Origin: Streptomyces sp. CNQ-509
GTDB lineage: Bacteria; Actinomycetota; Actinomycetes; Streptomycetales; Streptomycetaceae
Direction of reading: 5' to 3'
Length of the DNA: 64,000 bases
Assembly: GCF_001011035.1 (NCBI RefSeq)
Contig: NZ_CP011492.1
Location: forward strand, 6,441,447-6,505,446
Positions 33,659 to 42,251 of the stretch are shown here, one piece after another (position 1 is the first letter of the stretch; each line of letters opens with the position of its first letter). The position numbers and the translations under genes are program-made. The notes under the pieces were generated by a model. That model worked only from the letters and a program-made list of their open reading frames with translations. It was not told the DNA's origin and ran no database searches.

Positions 33659-34441
33659 GTGTCCGCTACGCCCGTGCTGGCGTTGCGCGGGATCTCGAAG
33701 CGGTTCGGTGCCGTCCAGGCACTCACCGACGTCGATCTCGAGGTCCGCGCCGGTGAAGTGGTCGCCCTGGTCGGCGACAACGGCGCCGGAAAGTCCACTC
33801 TCGTCAAGACCGTCGCCGGCGTCCACGCCATCGACGACGGCCGCATCGAGTGGGGCGGCCGCCCCGTTCGTATCCACAAGCCGCACGACGCCCAGGACCT
33901 GGGCATCGCGACCGTCTACCAGGACCTGTCGCTCTGCGACAACCTCGACGTCGTCGGCAACCTCTTCCTCGGCCGCGAGATCCGCCGCGCGGGTGTCCTG
34001 GACGAGGTCGAGATGGAGCGCCGCGCCCGCGAGTTGCTCACCACCCTGTCCATCCGCATCCCCAGCGTCCGCATCCCCACCGCCTCCCTCTCCGGCGGCC
34101 AGCGGCAGACCGTGGCCATCGCCCGCTCGCTCCTCGGCGACCCCAAGCTCGTCATCCTCGACGAGCCCACGGCCGCCCTCGGCGTCGAACAGACCGCCCA
34201 GGTGCTCGACCTCGTCGAGCGGCTGCGCGAGCGCGACCACGCCGTGCTGCTGATCAGCCACAACATGGAGGACGTCAAGGCCGTCGCCGACCGGGTCGCC
34301 GTCCTGCGGCTCGGCCGCAACAACGGCGTCTTCGACGTCGCGACCACGACGCAGGAAGAGATCGTCGCCGCCATCACGGGCGCCACGGACAACGCCGTGA
34401 CGCGCCGCTCGGCGCGCGGAAGTGCGGAGGCAGCAAAGTGA
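33659..34441 (+). CDS. xylG: Xylose ABC transporter, ATP-binding protein
   Basis: A 260-residue single-domain ABC ATPase: Walker A GDNGAGKST, signature LSGGQRQTVAIARS, Walker B LVILDEPTAAL, and the switch His in LLISHNMEDV. Enteric XylG has two such domains in one chain of about 510 residues; actinomycete ones, like this, have one. GTG 33659 is chosen because AGGAG at 33645-33649 is 9 bp away. An ATG at 33650 touches the ribosome site. Its stop overlaps the xylH start (GTGA). Confidence 0.92.
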   Translation: MSATPVLALRGISKRFGAVQALTDVDLEVRAGEVVALVGDNGAGKSTLVKTVAGVHAIDDGRIEWGGRPVRIHKPHDAQDLGIATVYQDLSLCDNLDVVGNLFLGREIRRAGVLDEVEMERRARELLTTLSIRIPSVRIPTASLSGGQRQTVAIARSLLGDPKLVILDEPTAALGVEQTAQVLDLVERLRERDHAVLLISHNMEDVKAVADRVAVLRLGRNNGVFDVATTTQEEIVAAITGATDNAVTRRSARGSAEAAK

Positions 34442-35763
34442 GCACCGAGGGGACCAAGAAAGAGGACACCGCGAAGCCTGACCTCGCGAAGTCCGCCGCC
34501 CCCGCCGACACCCCGCCGGTCCCCGGCGCCGCCAAGGGCGCCGTCACCGCCGTCGACCCCCGGCTGGTCGTCCGCGAGCAGGGCTTCGCCGGCTATCTGA
34601 CCGAGTTCAAGCGCCGCATGCGCGGGGGCGAGCTGGGCTCCGTCCCGGTCATCGTCGGCCTGATCCTCATCATGGCGATCTTCCAGGGCCTGGACGACGC
34701 CTTCCTGTCCGCGCAGAACCTCTCGAACATCTCCATCGACATCGCCGGTCCCGGGCTGATAGCCGTCGGCATCATCTTCGTCCTGCTGCTCGGCGAGATC
34801 GACCTGTCGATCGGGTCGGTCAGCGGGCTCGCGGGCGCGGTGTTCGCCGTGCTGGCCGTCCAGGAGGGGATGCCGGAAGTCCCGGCGATCATCCTCGCGA
34901 TCCTCGTCGGCACCGCGACCGGTACCTTCCACGGCTTCTTCTTCGCCCGGATCGGCGTCCCGCCGCTCGTCGTGACCCTCGCGGGGCTCCTCGGCTGGCA
35001 GGGCCTGATGCTCTACATCCTGGGCAGCTCCGGCACCATCAACATCGACTCCGACGGCGTGGTCGGCAAGCTCACCACGTACTACTTCACCGACGTCGCC
35101 GCCGCCTACGGCGTGGCCACGGTCGCCGTCGGCGGCTACTTCGCCGCCGCGTACGTCGGCGCGAGGCGGCGCGAGGCGGCCGGGGTGCCGTCGCGGCCGC
35201 TGAGCGAGATCATCCTGCGCACGGCCGTGCTCGCGGTGCTCGCGTACGTCCCGGCGTACGTGCTGAACCAGTACAAGGGCCTGCCGCTGGCGCTGCTCAT
35301 CTTCCTCATCGTGGTCGTCGGCGCGGACTTCACGCTGCGCCGCACCGGCTTCGGCCGGCGGATCTTCGCCCTCGGCGGCAGCGTCGAGGCCAGCCGCCGG
35401 GCGGGCATCGACGTCGACCTGATGCGCATCGCCGTCTTCGCCGTCTCCGGCACGCTGGCGGCGGTCGGCGGCCTCTTCATGACGTCGACCATCGCCGCGG
35501 CGAACCAGGGCGCGGGCGGCGGCACGCTGCTGATGAACGCGATCGCGGCGGCCGTCATCGGCGGCACCAGCCTCTACGGCGGCCGCGGCAGCAGCTGGTC
35601 CGCGCTGCTCGGCGTGCTGGTCATCATGTCCATCCAGTCGGGCCTGGCGCTCAAGGGCATCGACGCGCCGGTGCAGTACATGATCACCGGCTCGGTGCTG
35701 CTGGCGGCGGTCGTGATCGACTCCGTCTCCCGCCGCACCCAGAAAACGGCCGGACGCGCCTGA
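34438..35763 (+). CDS. xylH: Xylose ABC transporter permease
   Basis: A 441-residue permease of the ribose/xylose type with about ten helices (VPVIVGLILIMAIFQGLDDAF, LIAVGIIFVLLLGEIDLSIGS, LALLIFLIVVVGADFTL and more). The family loops include LGEIDLSIGSVSGLAGAVFAVLA and RRTGFGRRIFALGGSVEASRRAGIDV. A charged N-terminal tail of about 55 residues precedes the first helix. GTG 34438 overlaps the xylG stop by 4 bp and GGAGG lies upstream. A perfect hairpin ends the operon. Confidence 0.92.
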   Translation: MSTEGTKKEDTAKPDLAKSAAPADTPPVPGAAKGAVTAVDPRLVVREQGFAGYLTEFKRRMRGGELGSVPVIVGLILIMAIFQGLDDAFLSAQNLSNISIDIAGPGLIAVGIIFVLLLGEIDLSIGSVSGLAGAVFAVLAVQEGMPEVPAIILAILVGTATGTFHGFFFARIGVPPLVVTLAGLLGWQGLMLYILGSSGTINIDSDGVVGKLTTYYFTDVAAAYGVATVAVGGYFAAAYVGARRREAAGVPSRPLSEIILRTAVLAVLAYVPAYVLNQYKGLPLALLIFLIVVVGADFTLRRTGFGRRIFALGGSVEASRRAGIDVDLMRIAVFAVSGTLAAVGGLFMTSTIAAANQGAGGGTLLMNAIAAAVIGGTSLYGGRGSSWSALLGVLVIMSIQSGLALKGIDAPVQYMITGSVLLAAVVIDSVSRRTQKTAGRA

Positions 35764-35789
35764 CCGGCGCCCCGCCCGCCAACCGCCTG

Positions 35790-35819
35790 CACCCCCGTAC
35801 CGATCCCGGTACGGGGGTG
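35790..35819 (+). terminator. Terminator of xylFGH
   Basis: CACCCCCGTACCG (35790-35802) and its perfect complement (35807-35819) with a 4-base loop, 26 bp after the xylH stop. Confidence 0.85.
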
Positions 35820-35981
35820 TAGGCGTTGCGGGCCTGTGGCATACATCGCACTGTCGGATCAGCGACCGGACATCGGGAACATTAGACTCGACCGGACGTT
35901 CCGGGCCCGGCACGTCCGTACGGACGGCGGGGCCCGGGGCCGTACGGCCCGAAGGCAGGCTGCGACAGCAAGGAGGCACGG

Positions 35982-37949
35982 GTGGCAATGCTGGCCCGTA
36001 TCAAGGGACCGCGCGACCTGGACCGGCTCGGTCCCGAGCAGCTCGACCGGCTGGCCGCGGAGATCCGCACCTTCCTGGTGGAATCCGTCGCCCGCACCGG
36101 CGGCCACCTCGGCCCCAACCTCGGCGTGGTGGAGCTGAGTATCGCGCTGCACCGGGTCTTCGAATCGCCCCGCGACCGGGTGCTGTGGGACACCGGCCAC
36201 CAGTCGTACGTGCACAAGCTGCTCACCGGCCGCCAGGACTTCGGCAAGCTGAAGAAGAAGGGCGGCCTCTCCGGCTATCCGTCGCGGGCCGAGTCCGACC
36301 ACGACGTCATCGAGAACAGCCACGCCTCCACGGTCCTCGGCTGGGCCGACGGCCTGGCCAAGGCCAACGAGGTTCTCGGCCGCGACGCCGCGGTCGTCGC
36401 GGTCATCGGCGACGGCGCGCTCACCGGCGGCATGGCCTGGGAGGCGCTGAACAACATCGCCGCCGCGCAGGACCGCCCGCTCGTCATCGTCGTCAACGAC
36501 AACGAACGCTCGTACGCCCCGACCATCGGCGGCCTCGCCGACCACCTCGCCACGCTGCGCACCACCGACGGCTACGAGCGCTTCCTCGCCCGCGGCAAGG
36601 AGCTGCTCGACCGTACGCCCGTCGTCGGCAAGCCGCTGTACGAGACCCTGCACGGCGCCAAGAAGGGCCTGAAGGACTTCATCGCACCGCAGGGCATGTT
36701 CGAGGACCTGGGGCTGAAGTACGTCGGCCCCATCGACGGCCACGACATCGCCGCCGTCGAGTCCGCCCTCCAGCGCGCCCGCCGCTTCGGCGGCCCCGTC
36801 ATCGTGCACTGCCTGACCGAGAAGGGCCGCGGCTACCTGCCCGCGCGCCAGGACGAGGCCGACCAGTTCCACCAGGTCGGCGTCATCCACCCGGACACCG
36901 GCCTGCCGGTGGCCGCGGGCGGCGCGGACTGGACCTCCGTCTTCGCCGACGAGATGGTACGGATCGGCCGCGAGCGCCCCGACGTCGTCGGGATCACCGC
37001 CGCGATGATGCGCCCGGTGGGCCTGCAGAAGTTCGCCGAGACCTTCCCCGACCGGGTCTACGACGTGGGCATCGCCGAGCAGCACGCCGCGGTCTCCGCC
37101 GCCGGCCTGGCCACCGGCGGCCTGCACCCGGTCTTCGCCGTCTACGCCACGTTCCTCAACCGGGCGTTCGACCAGGTGCTGATGGACGTCGCGCTGCACC
37201 GCTGCGGGGTGACGTTCGTCCTGGACCGGGCCGGGGTCACCGGCAGCGACGGCGCCTCCCACAACGGCATGTGGGACATGTCGATCCTCCAGGTCGTCCC
37301 CGGGCTGCGGATCGCCGCCCCGCGCGACGCCGACCAGGTACGCGCCCAGTTGCGCGAGGCCGTCGACGTCGACGACGCCCCGACCGTCGTGCGCTACTCC
37401 AAGGGCGCCGTCGGCCCCGCGGTCCCCGCGATCGGCCGGACCGGCGGCATGGACGTGCTCCACGAGCCGGCGGCCGGCACCGAGGGCGCGGAGCACCCCG
37501 ACGTGCTGCTCGTCTCCATCGGCGCGCTGGCGCCGATGTGCCTGGAGGTCGCCGGGCTGCTCGACAAGCAGGGCATCACGACGACGGTCGTCGACCCGCG
37601 CTGGGTCAAGCCCGTCGACGCGGCGCTGCCGCCGCTCGCCGAGCGGCACCGCGTGGTCGTCACCGTCGAGGACAACATCCGCACCGGCGGCGTCGGCTCC
37701 GCCGTCGCGCAGGCGCTGCGCGACGCGGGCGTCGACATGCCGCTGCGCGACTTCGGCATCCCGGAGCGCTTCTTGGACCACGCCTCCCGCCAGGAGGTCC
37801 TGGCCGACATCGGCCTGACGGCCCCGGACATCGCCCGGCAGGTCACCGGCCTGGTCGCCCGGCTCGACCGGCGCGCGGACGACCAGGCCGATGACCTCGC
37901 GGCCCAGGGCACCGGGGAGGGCACGGTGTCGAAGGTCGCCGGGGACTGA
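35982..37949 (+). CDS. dxs: 1-Deoxy-D-xylulose-5-phosphate synthase
   Basis: Thiamine-diphosphate enzyme that condenses pyruvate and glyceraldehyde 3-phosphate, the first step of the MEP isoprenoid pathway. It is 655 residues. GHLGPNLGVVELSIALHRVF and DTGHQSYVHKLLTGR are the N-terminal active-site segments. VAVIGDGALTGGMAWEALNN is the ThDP/Mg motif. YDVGIAEQHAAVSAAGLA carries the catalytic Glu. GASHNGMWDMSIL and the transketolase C-terminal domain follow. GTG 35982 has AGGAGG 5 bp upstream, and the resulting protein begins where orthologues do (ARIKGPRDLDRL). It stands alone and converges on a NYN-domain gene. Confidence 0.96.
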   Translation: MAMLARIKGPRDLDRLGPEQLDRLAAEIRTFLVESVARTGGHLGPNLGVVELSIALHRVFESPRDRVLWDTGHQSYVHKLLTGRQDFGKLKKKGGLSGYPSRAESDHDVIENSHASTVLGWADGLAKANEVLGRDAAVVAVIGDGALTGGMAWEALNNIAAAQDRPLVIVVNDNERSYAPTIGGLADHLATLRTTDGYERFLARGKELLDRTPVVGKPLYETLHGAKKGLKDFIAPQGMFEDLGLKYVGPIDGHDIAAVESALQRARRFGGPVIVHCLTEKGRGYLPARQDEADQFHQVGVIHPDTGLPVAAGGADWTSVFADEMVRIGRERPDVVGITAAMMRPVGLQKFAETFPDRVYDVGIAEQHAAVSAAGLATGGLHPVFAVYATFLNRAFDQVLMDVALHRCGVTFVLDRAGVTGSDGASHNGMWDMSILQVVPGLRIAAPRDADQVRAQLREAVDVDDAPTVVRYSKGAVGPAVPAIGRTGGMDVLHEPAAGTEGAEHPDVLLVSIGALAPMCLEVAGLLDKQGITTTVVDPRWVKPVDAALPPLAERHRVVVTVEDNIRTGGVGSAVAQALRDAGVDMPLRDFGIPERFLDHASRQEVLADIGLTAPDIARQVTGLVARLDRRADDQADDLAAQGTGEGTVSKVAGD

Positions 37950-37968
37950 GCGCCGCGACGGCGGACGA

Positions 37969-37992
37969 GGGGCGGCTCGTGCGGGCCGCCCC
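37969..37992. terminator. Terminator between dxs and the NYN gene
   Basis: GGGGCGGC (37969-37976) pairs with GCCGCCCC (37985-37992). It can serve both convergent genes. Confidence 0.65.
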
Positions 37993-38039
37993 TTCGCCGT
38001 GTCTCGGCACCGGCCCGCGCCCGCCCGTGCCCGCGGGCG

Positions 38040-38432
38040 TCAGCCGGGCCGGACCGTGCGCGGGCCCGCCGTGGCCGCGCCGTGGCGGTGGACGCGGTCG
38101 CGCAGTGCGCGGTCCGCCGTGACCACCAGCACGCGGCGCTCCGGATCCCGCTCGGCCGCCTCGGCGACTACCTCCACGATCCGGTCGTCCCCGCTGCCGT
38201 CCGCCGCCACCACCCGTACCCCCGGCACCGCAGCCACCCCGCGGGCCGCGCCCTCGACCACGAGCACCACCTCCACCGGCCCCGGCAGCCCCGCCACGCC
38301 CGCTGAGGCGTACGGCACGAGGCCGTCGCGCAGCCGCTCCGCCGCCCCGTGCCGGTCGCGCCACCAGCCGTCGGGCACCGACCCGACGACGTTGGCGGCG
38401 TCCACGACGAGCAGCGGGAGGGGAGCGTCCAT
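38040..38432 (-). CDS. NYN/PIN-like small protein
   Basis: A 130-residue single-domain protein that resembles NYN (YacP-like) RNase folds. LLVVDAANVVGSVPDGWWRDR provides the first Asp and the Asn, GSGDDRIVEVV further acids and VVTADRALRDRVHRHGA the last. These acids would hold Mg2+ for RNA cleavage. The start at 38432 follows GGGAGGG; a longer reading lacks a site. Streptomyces orthologues are often named NTP pyrophosphohydrolase, which the motifs do not support. It is convergent with dxs and separate from fadB. The RNA target is unknown. Confidence 0.7.
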   Translation of the reverse strand: MDAPLPLLVVDAANVVGSVPDGWWRDRHGAAERLRDGLVPYASAGVAGLPGPVEVVLVVEGAARGVAAVPGVRVVAADGSGDDRIVEVVAEAAERDPERRVLVVTADRALRDRVHRHGAATAGPRTVRPG

Positions 38433-38511
38433 GCCGCCCACCCTCCCACGCCCGTACGACACGGACGTGCCCCGGCCGCACGCAGGCGGCCGGGGCACCG
38501 GTGACGTACCG

Positions 38512-40644
38512 CTACTCCGGGACGCTCGCCACGCCCGGCGGCAGGAACCGGCGGCCCGTGACGCGCTCGCTGACGCCCTCCCGGTCCAGGTACGGCGTGA
38601 TACCGCCCAGGTGGAACGGCCAGCCCGCGCCGGTGATCAGGCACAGGTCGATGTCCTGCGCCTCGGCCACGACGCCCTCGTCCAGCATCAGCCGGATCTC
38701 CTGCGCGATGGCGTCCAGCGCCCGGTCGCGTACCTGCTCCTCCGTCAGCGCCGTCTCCCCGACCTGGAAGAGCGCAGCCACCTCCGGGTCCAGCTCCGGC
38801 TTGCCCGAGTCATGGACGTACAGCGTCCGCTTGCCCGCCTCCACGACCCGGCCCAGGTTCGCCGACTGCGCGAAGCGGTCGGGGAACGCCGCGGCGAGGG
38901 TGCCCGCGACGTGGTGGGCGACCGCGGGGCCGACCAGGTCGAGCAGCACGATCGGCGACATCGGCAGCCCCAGCGGCGCCAGCGCCCCGTCCGCGACCTC
39001 CACCGGCGTGCCCTCGTCCACTGCGCCCAGCACCTCGCCCATGAAGCGGGTGAGGATGCGGTTGACCACGAACGCCGGGGCGTCCTTGACCAGCACGGCC
39101 GACTTCTTCAGCTTCTTGGCGACGGCGAACGCCGTGGCCAGCGAGGCGTCATCGGTGTCCGCGGCCCGTACGATCTCCAGCAGCGGCAGGACCGCCACCG
39201 GGTTGAAGAAGTGGAAGCCCACGACCCGCTCGGGGTGCCGGAGCCCGGCGGCCATCTCCGTCACCGACAGGGACGAGGTGTTCGTCGCGAGGATCGCGGT
39301 CGGCGGGACGACCTCCTCCAGCTCGGCGAAGATCCGCTGCTTGAGGGAGAGTTCCTCGAAGACCGCCTCGATCACGAAGTCGGCGTCGGCGAACGCCGCG
39401 GTCTTGTCCATCGACCCGGTGACCAGCGCCTTGAGCCGGTTCGCCGCGTCCTGGTTCACCCTGCCCTTCAGCAGCAGCATGTCGATCTGCTCGTGGACCC
39501 ACGCCACGCCCTTGTCGATCCGCTCCTGGTCGATGTCCGTGAGGACGACGGGCACCTCGAGACGGCGGACGAACAGCAGCGCCAACTGCGAGGCCATCAG
39601 CCCCGCGCCGACCACGCCGACCTTCGTGACCGGCCGGGCGAGGCTCTTGTCCGGCGCCCCGGCGGGCCGTTTGGCGCGCCGCTGCACGAGGTTGAAGGCG
39701 TAGATCCCGGCCCGCAGTTCGCCGCCCATGATCAGGTCGGCCAGCGCCTCGTCCTCGGCCGCGAAGCCCTGCCGCAGGTCGCCGTTCTTCGCCGCGGCCA
39801 TGATGTCCAGCGCGCGGTACGCCGCCGGGGCGGCGCCGTGCACCTTGTCGTCGGCGACGGCGCGGCCGCGCTCGATCGCCGCGTCCCACGCCTCGCCGCG
39901 GTCGATGTCCGGGCGTACGACCTCCAGTTCGCCGCCGAGGACGGCGGCGGTCCAGGCGAGGGACTGCTCCAGGAAGTCGGCGCCCTCGAAGATCGCGTCG
40001 GCGATGCCCAGGTCGTAGACCTGCTTGCCCTTGAGCTGCCGGTTCTGGTTGAGGCTGTTCTCGATCACGACGGTGACCGCGCGGTCCGCGCCGATGAGGT
40101 TCGGCAGCAGCGTGCAGCCGCCCCAGCCGGGCACCAGCCCGAGGAAGACCTCCGGCAGCGAGAACGCCGGCACGGCGGTGGAGACGGTGCGGTACGTGCA
40201 GTGCAGCCCGATCTCGACGCCGCCGCCCATCGCGGCGCCGTTGTAGTACGCGAACGTCGGCACGCCCAGATCGGCCAGCCGCTTGAACACCTCGTGCCCG
40301 CCGCGCCCGATGGCCAGTGCCTCGTCGCGCCGCCCGAGCACCTCGACGCCCTTGAGGTCGGCGCCGACGGCGAAGATGAACGGCTTGCCGGTGACGCCGA
40401 CGCCGACGATCGCGCCCTCCGCGGCCTCCTTCTCGACCTGGTCGAGCGCGGCGTCGAGGCCGGCGAGCGACTGCGGGCCGAAGGTGGTCGGCTTGGTGTG
40501 GTCGAAGCCGTTGTCGAGGGTGATCAGCGCGAACCGGCCCGCGCCGCCCGGCAGGTCGAGGTGGCGTACGTGCGCCTCTGTCACGACCTCGTCCGGGAAG
40601 CGCCCGGCCGCGCCCTTGAGAAGTTCCGCGGTGTTGCTGCTCAC
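38512..40644 (-). CDS. fadB: Fatty acid oxidation complex: enoyl-CoA hydratase/3-hydroxyacyl-CoA dehydrogenase
   Basis: A 710-residue bifunctional beta-oxidation enzyme. The hydratase half (about 1-300) has FIFAVGADLKGVE and YYNGAAMGGGVEIGLHCTYR, then FLGLVPGWGGCTLLPNLIG with a catalytic region. The dehydrogenase half (about 325-700) has VTKVGVVGAGLMASQLALLF (NAD loop), ILATNTSSLSVTEMA and VVGFHFFNPVAVLPLLEIV with the catalytic His. GTG 40644 overlaps the thiolase stop by 4 bp, so fadA and fadB are coupled. It could also supply the hydroxyacyl-CoA step missing from the anthranilate cluster (speculative). Confidence 0.94.
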   Translation of the reverse strand: MSSNTAELLKGAAGRFPDEVVTEAHVRHLDLPGGAGRFALITLDNGFDHTKPTTFGPQSLAGLDAALDQVEKEAAEGAIVGVGVTGKPFIFAVGADLKGVEVLGRRDEALAIGRGGHEVFKRLADLGVPTFAYYNGAAMGGGVEIGLHCTYRTVSTAVPAFSLPEVFLGLVPGWGGCTLLPNLIGADRAVTVVIENSLNQNRQLKGKQVYDLGIADAIFEGADFLEQSLAWTAAVLGGELEVVRPDIDRGEAWDAAIERGRAVADDKVHGAAPAAYRALDIMAAAKNGDLRQGFAAEDEALADLIMGGELRAGIYAFNLVQRRAKRPAGAPDKSLARPVTKVGVVGAGLMASQLALLFVRRLEVPVVLTDIDQERIDKGVAWVHEQIDMLLLKGRVNQDAANRLKALVTGSMDKTAAFADADFVIEAVFEELSLKQRIFAELEEVVPPTAILATNTSSLSVTEMAAGLRHPERVVGFHFFNPVAVLPLLEIVRAADTDDASLATAFAVAKKLKKSAVLVKDAPAFVVNRILTRFMGEVLGAVDEGTPVEVADGALAPLGLPMSPIVLLDLVGPAVAHHVAGTLAAAFPDRFAQSANLGRVVEAGKRTLYVHDSGKPELDPEVAALFQVGETALTEEQVRDRALDAIAQEIRLMLDEGVVAEAQDIDLCLITGAGWPFHLGGITPYLDREGVSERVTGRRFLPPGVASVPE

Positions 40645-41861
40645 TTGCCTGCCCCCTCGAAGTGCGGGTTCTCCCAGATGACCGTGGCGCCCATGCCGAA
40701 GCCGACGCACATGGTGGTGATGCCGTACCGCACCTGCGGCTGCTCCTCGAACTGCCGGGCCAGTTGCGTCATCAGCCGCACGCCGGAGGAGGCGAGAGGG
40801 TGGCCGAAGGCGATGGCGCCGCCGTACTGGTTGACGCGGGGGTCGTCGTCGGCGATGCCGAAGTGGTCGAGGAACGCGAGCACCTGCACGGCGAACGCCT
40901 CGTTGATCTCGAACAGGCCGATGTCGCCGATGCCGAGGCCCGCCTTGGCGAGCGCCTTCTCGGTGGACGGGATCGGGCCGACGCCCATCACCTCGGGCTC
41001 CACGCCGGCGAAGGCGAACGACACCAGCCGCATCTTCACCGGCAGCCCGGCGGCGCGCGCCACGTCCTCGGCGGCGATGAGGGAGGCGGTGGCGCCGTCG
41101 TTGAGCCCGGCGGCGTTGCCGGCGGTGACCCGGCCGTGGGCGCGGAAGGGGGTCTTCAGCGTCGCGAGGTTCGCCAGCGTGGTGCCGGGGCGCATCGGCT
41201 CGTCCTGCGTGGCCAGGCCCCAGCCGGTCTCGCCGGCTTCGGTGGTGGTGCGGCGGACGGAGATGGGCACGAGGTCGGCCTGGATCCGCCCGTTCGCGTA
41301 CGCCTTGGCGGCCTTCTCCTGGGAGTGCACCGCGTACGCGTCGGCGCGGGACTTGGTCAGGTGCGGGAAGCGGTCGTGCAGGTTCTCCGCGGTCATGCCC
41401 ATGAAGAGGGCGGACTCGTCGACGAGCTTCTCGGAGACGAACCGCGGGTGGGGATCCACGGCCTCGCCCATCGGGTGCCGGCCCATGTGCTCGACGCCGC
41501 CGGCCAGGGCGATGTCGTACGCGCCGAAGGCGGTGGAGGCGGCGGTCGTCGTCACGGCGGTCATGGCGCCGGCGCACATCCGGTCGATGGAGTACCCGGG
41601 CACGGTCGGCGGCAGCCCGGCGAGGATGCCGGCGGTGCGGCCGATGGTCAGGCCCTGGTCGCCGATCTGGGTGGTGGCGGCGATGGCGACGTCGTCGACG
41701 GTGGCGGGGTCGAGGGCGGGGTTGCGGCGCAGCAGCTCGCGGATGCACTTGACGACGAGGTCGTCGGCGCGGGTCTCGTGGTAGATGCCCTTCGGGCCCG
41801 CCTTGCCGAACGGGGTCCGGACGCCGTCGACGAAGACGACGTCCCTTGCGGTACGAGGCAC
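40641..41861 (-). CDS. fadA: Acetyl-CoA C-acyltransferase (beta-ketothiolase)
   Basis: A 406-residue thiolase, the last step of beta-oxidation. The nucleophilic Cys is in YSIDRMCAGAMTAV. NEAFAVQVLAF, GGAIAFGHPLASSGVR and the second Cys loop TTMCVGFGMGATVIWE complete the active site. GTG 41861 follows GGAGGAG. It is first in the fadAB operon and overlaps fadB by 4 bp. A near-palindrome upstream at 41933-41950 may bind a fatty-acid-responsive TetR repressor. Confidence 0.95.
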   Translation of the reverse strand: MPRTARDVVFVDGVRTPFGKAGPKGIYHETRADDLVVKCIRELLRRNPALDPATVDDVAIAATTQIGDQGLTIGRTAGILAGLPPTVPGYSIDRMCAGAMTAVTTTAASTAFGAYDIALAGGVEHMGRHPMGEAVDPHPRFVSEKLVDESALFMGMTAENLHDRFPHLTKSRADAYAVHSQEKAAKAYANGRIQADLVPISVRRTTTEAGETGWGLATQDEPMRPGTTLANLATLKTPFRAHGRVTAGNAAGLNDGATASLIAAEDVARAAGLPVKMRLVSFAFAGVEPEVMGVGPIPSTEKALAKAGLGIGDIGLFEINEAFAVQVLAFLDHFGIADDDPRVNQYGGAIAFGHPLASSGVRLMTQLARQFEEQPQVRYGITTMCVGFGMGATVIWENPHFEGAGK

Positions 41862-42251
41862 GGGCTCTCCTCCGGAGGGGATGCGGGTTCACGCGGCACC
41901 GGCCCGCGGGGGACGGGCACGGCTCGCCCCCATGCTACTCACGGGTAACAGAAGCTGCCCAGGGGCCTGCCGGAGTTGTGCCTCACAGTCCCCTCGCCGG
42001 GGGGACGATACCGGGATGGGGAGCTGCGGCGCGGCGGGCGGGGCGGCTGCGGGAGGCGCCTTACGGCCCCGGGGCCGGTGACCGGCCGCCGCCACGGCTT
42101 CGCCCGGGCGCACGTCCCGGGCGCCGGGGCTCCGGCCCGCGTGCCTTGCCGCCCCCGCCGGGTCCGATGGTTCACCGGCCTCGGGCCCGTACGGCGCCGC
42201 CGCCCACCCCACCGGACCGGGGTCCGCACCGCTCCTGGGCCGAGGTCGGGG
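41862..42251. other. Gap of 390 bp between fadA and the RNase D gene
   Basis: Very GC-rich, without a convincing gene: the open frames here show no start-site or family motif. It contains the fadA promoter side and the inverted repeat at 41933-41950. I see nothing else. Confidence 0.5.
41933..41950. promoter_or_regulatory. Inverted repeat upstream of fadAB
   Basis: TGCTACTC-AC-GGGTAACA, with arms matching at 6 of 8 positions, 72 bp before the fadA start. TTAC/GTAA-armed sites are typical of TetR-type fatty acid regulators in actinomycetes. Assignment is tentative. Confidence 0.45.

Noticed and set aside
38040..38432. NTP pyrophosphohydrolase, a common label for this gene
   Set aside because: No Nudix or MazG motif is present. 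The spaced Asp and Asn residues suit a NYN fold instead.
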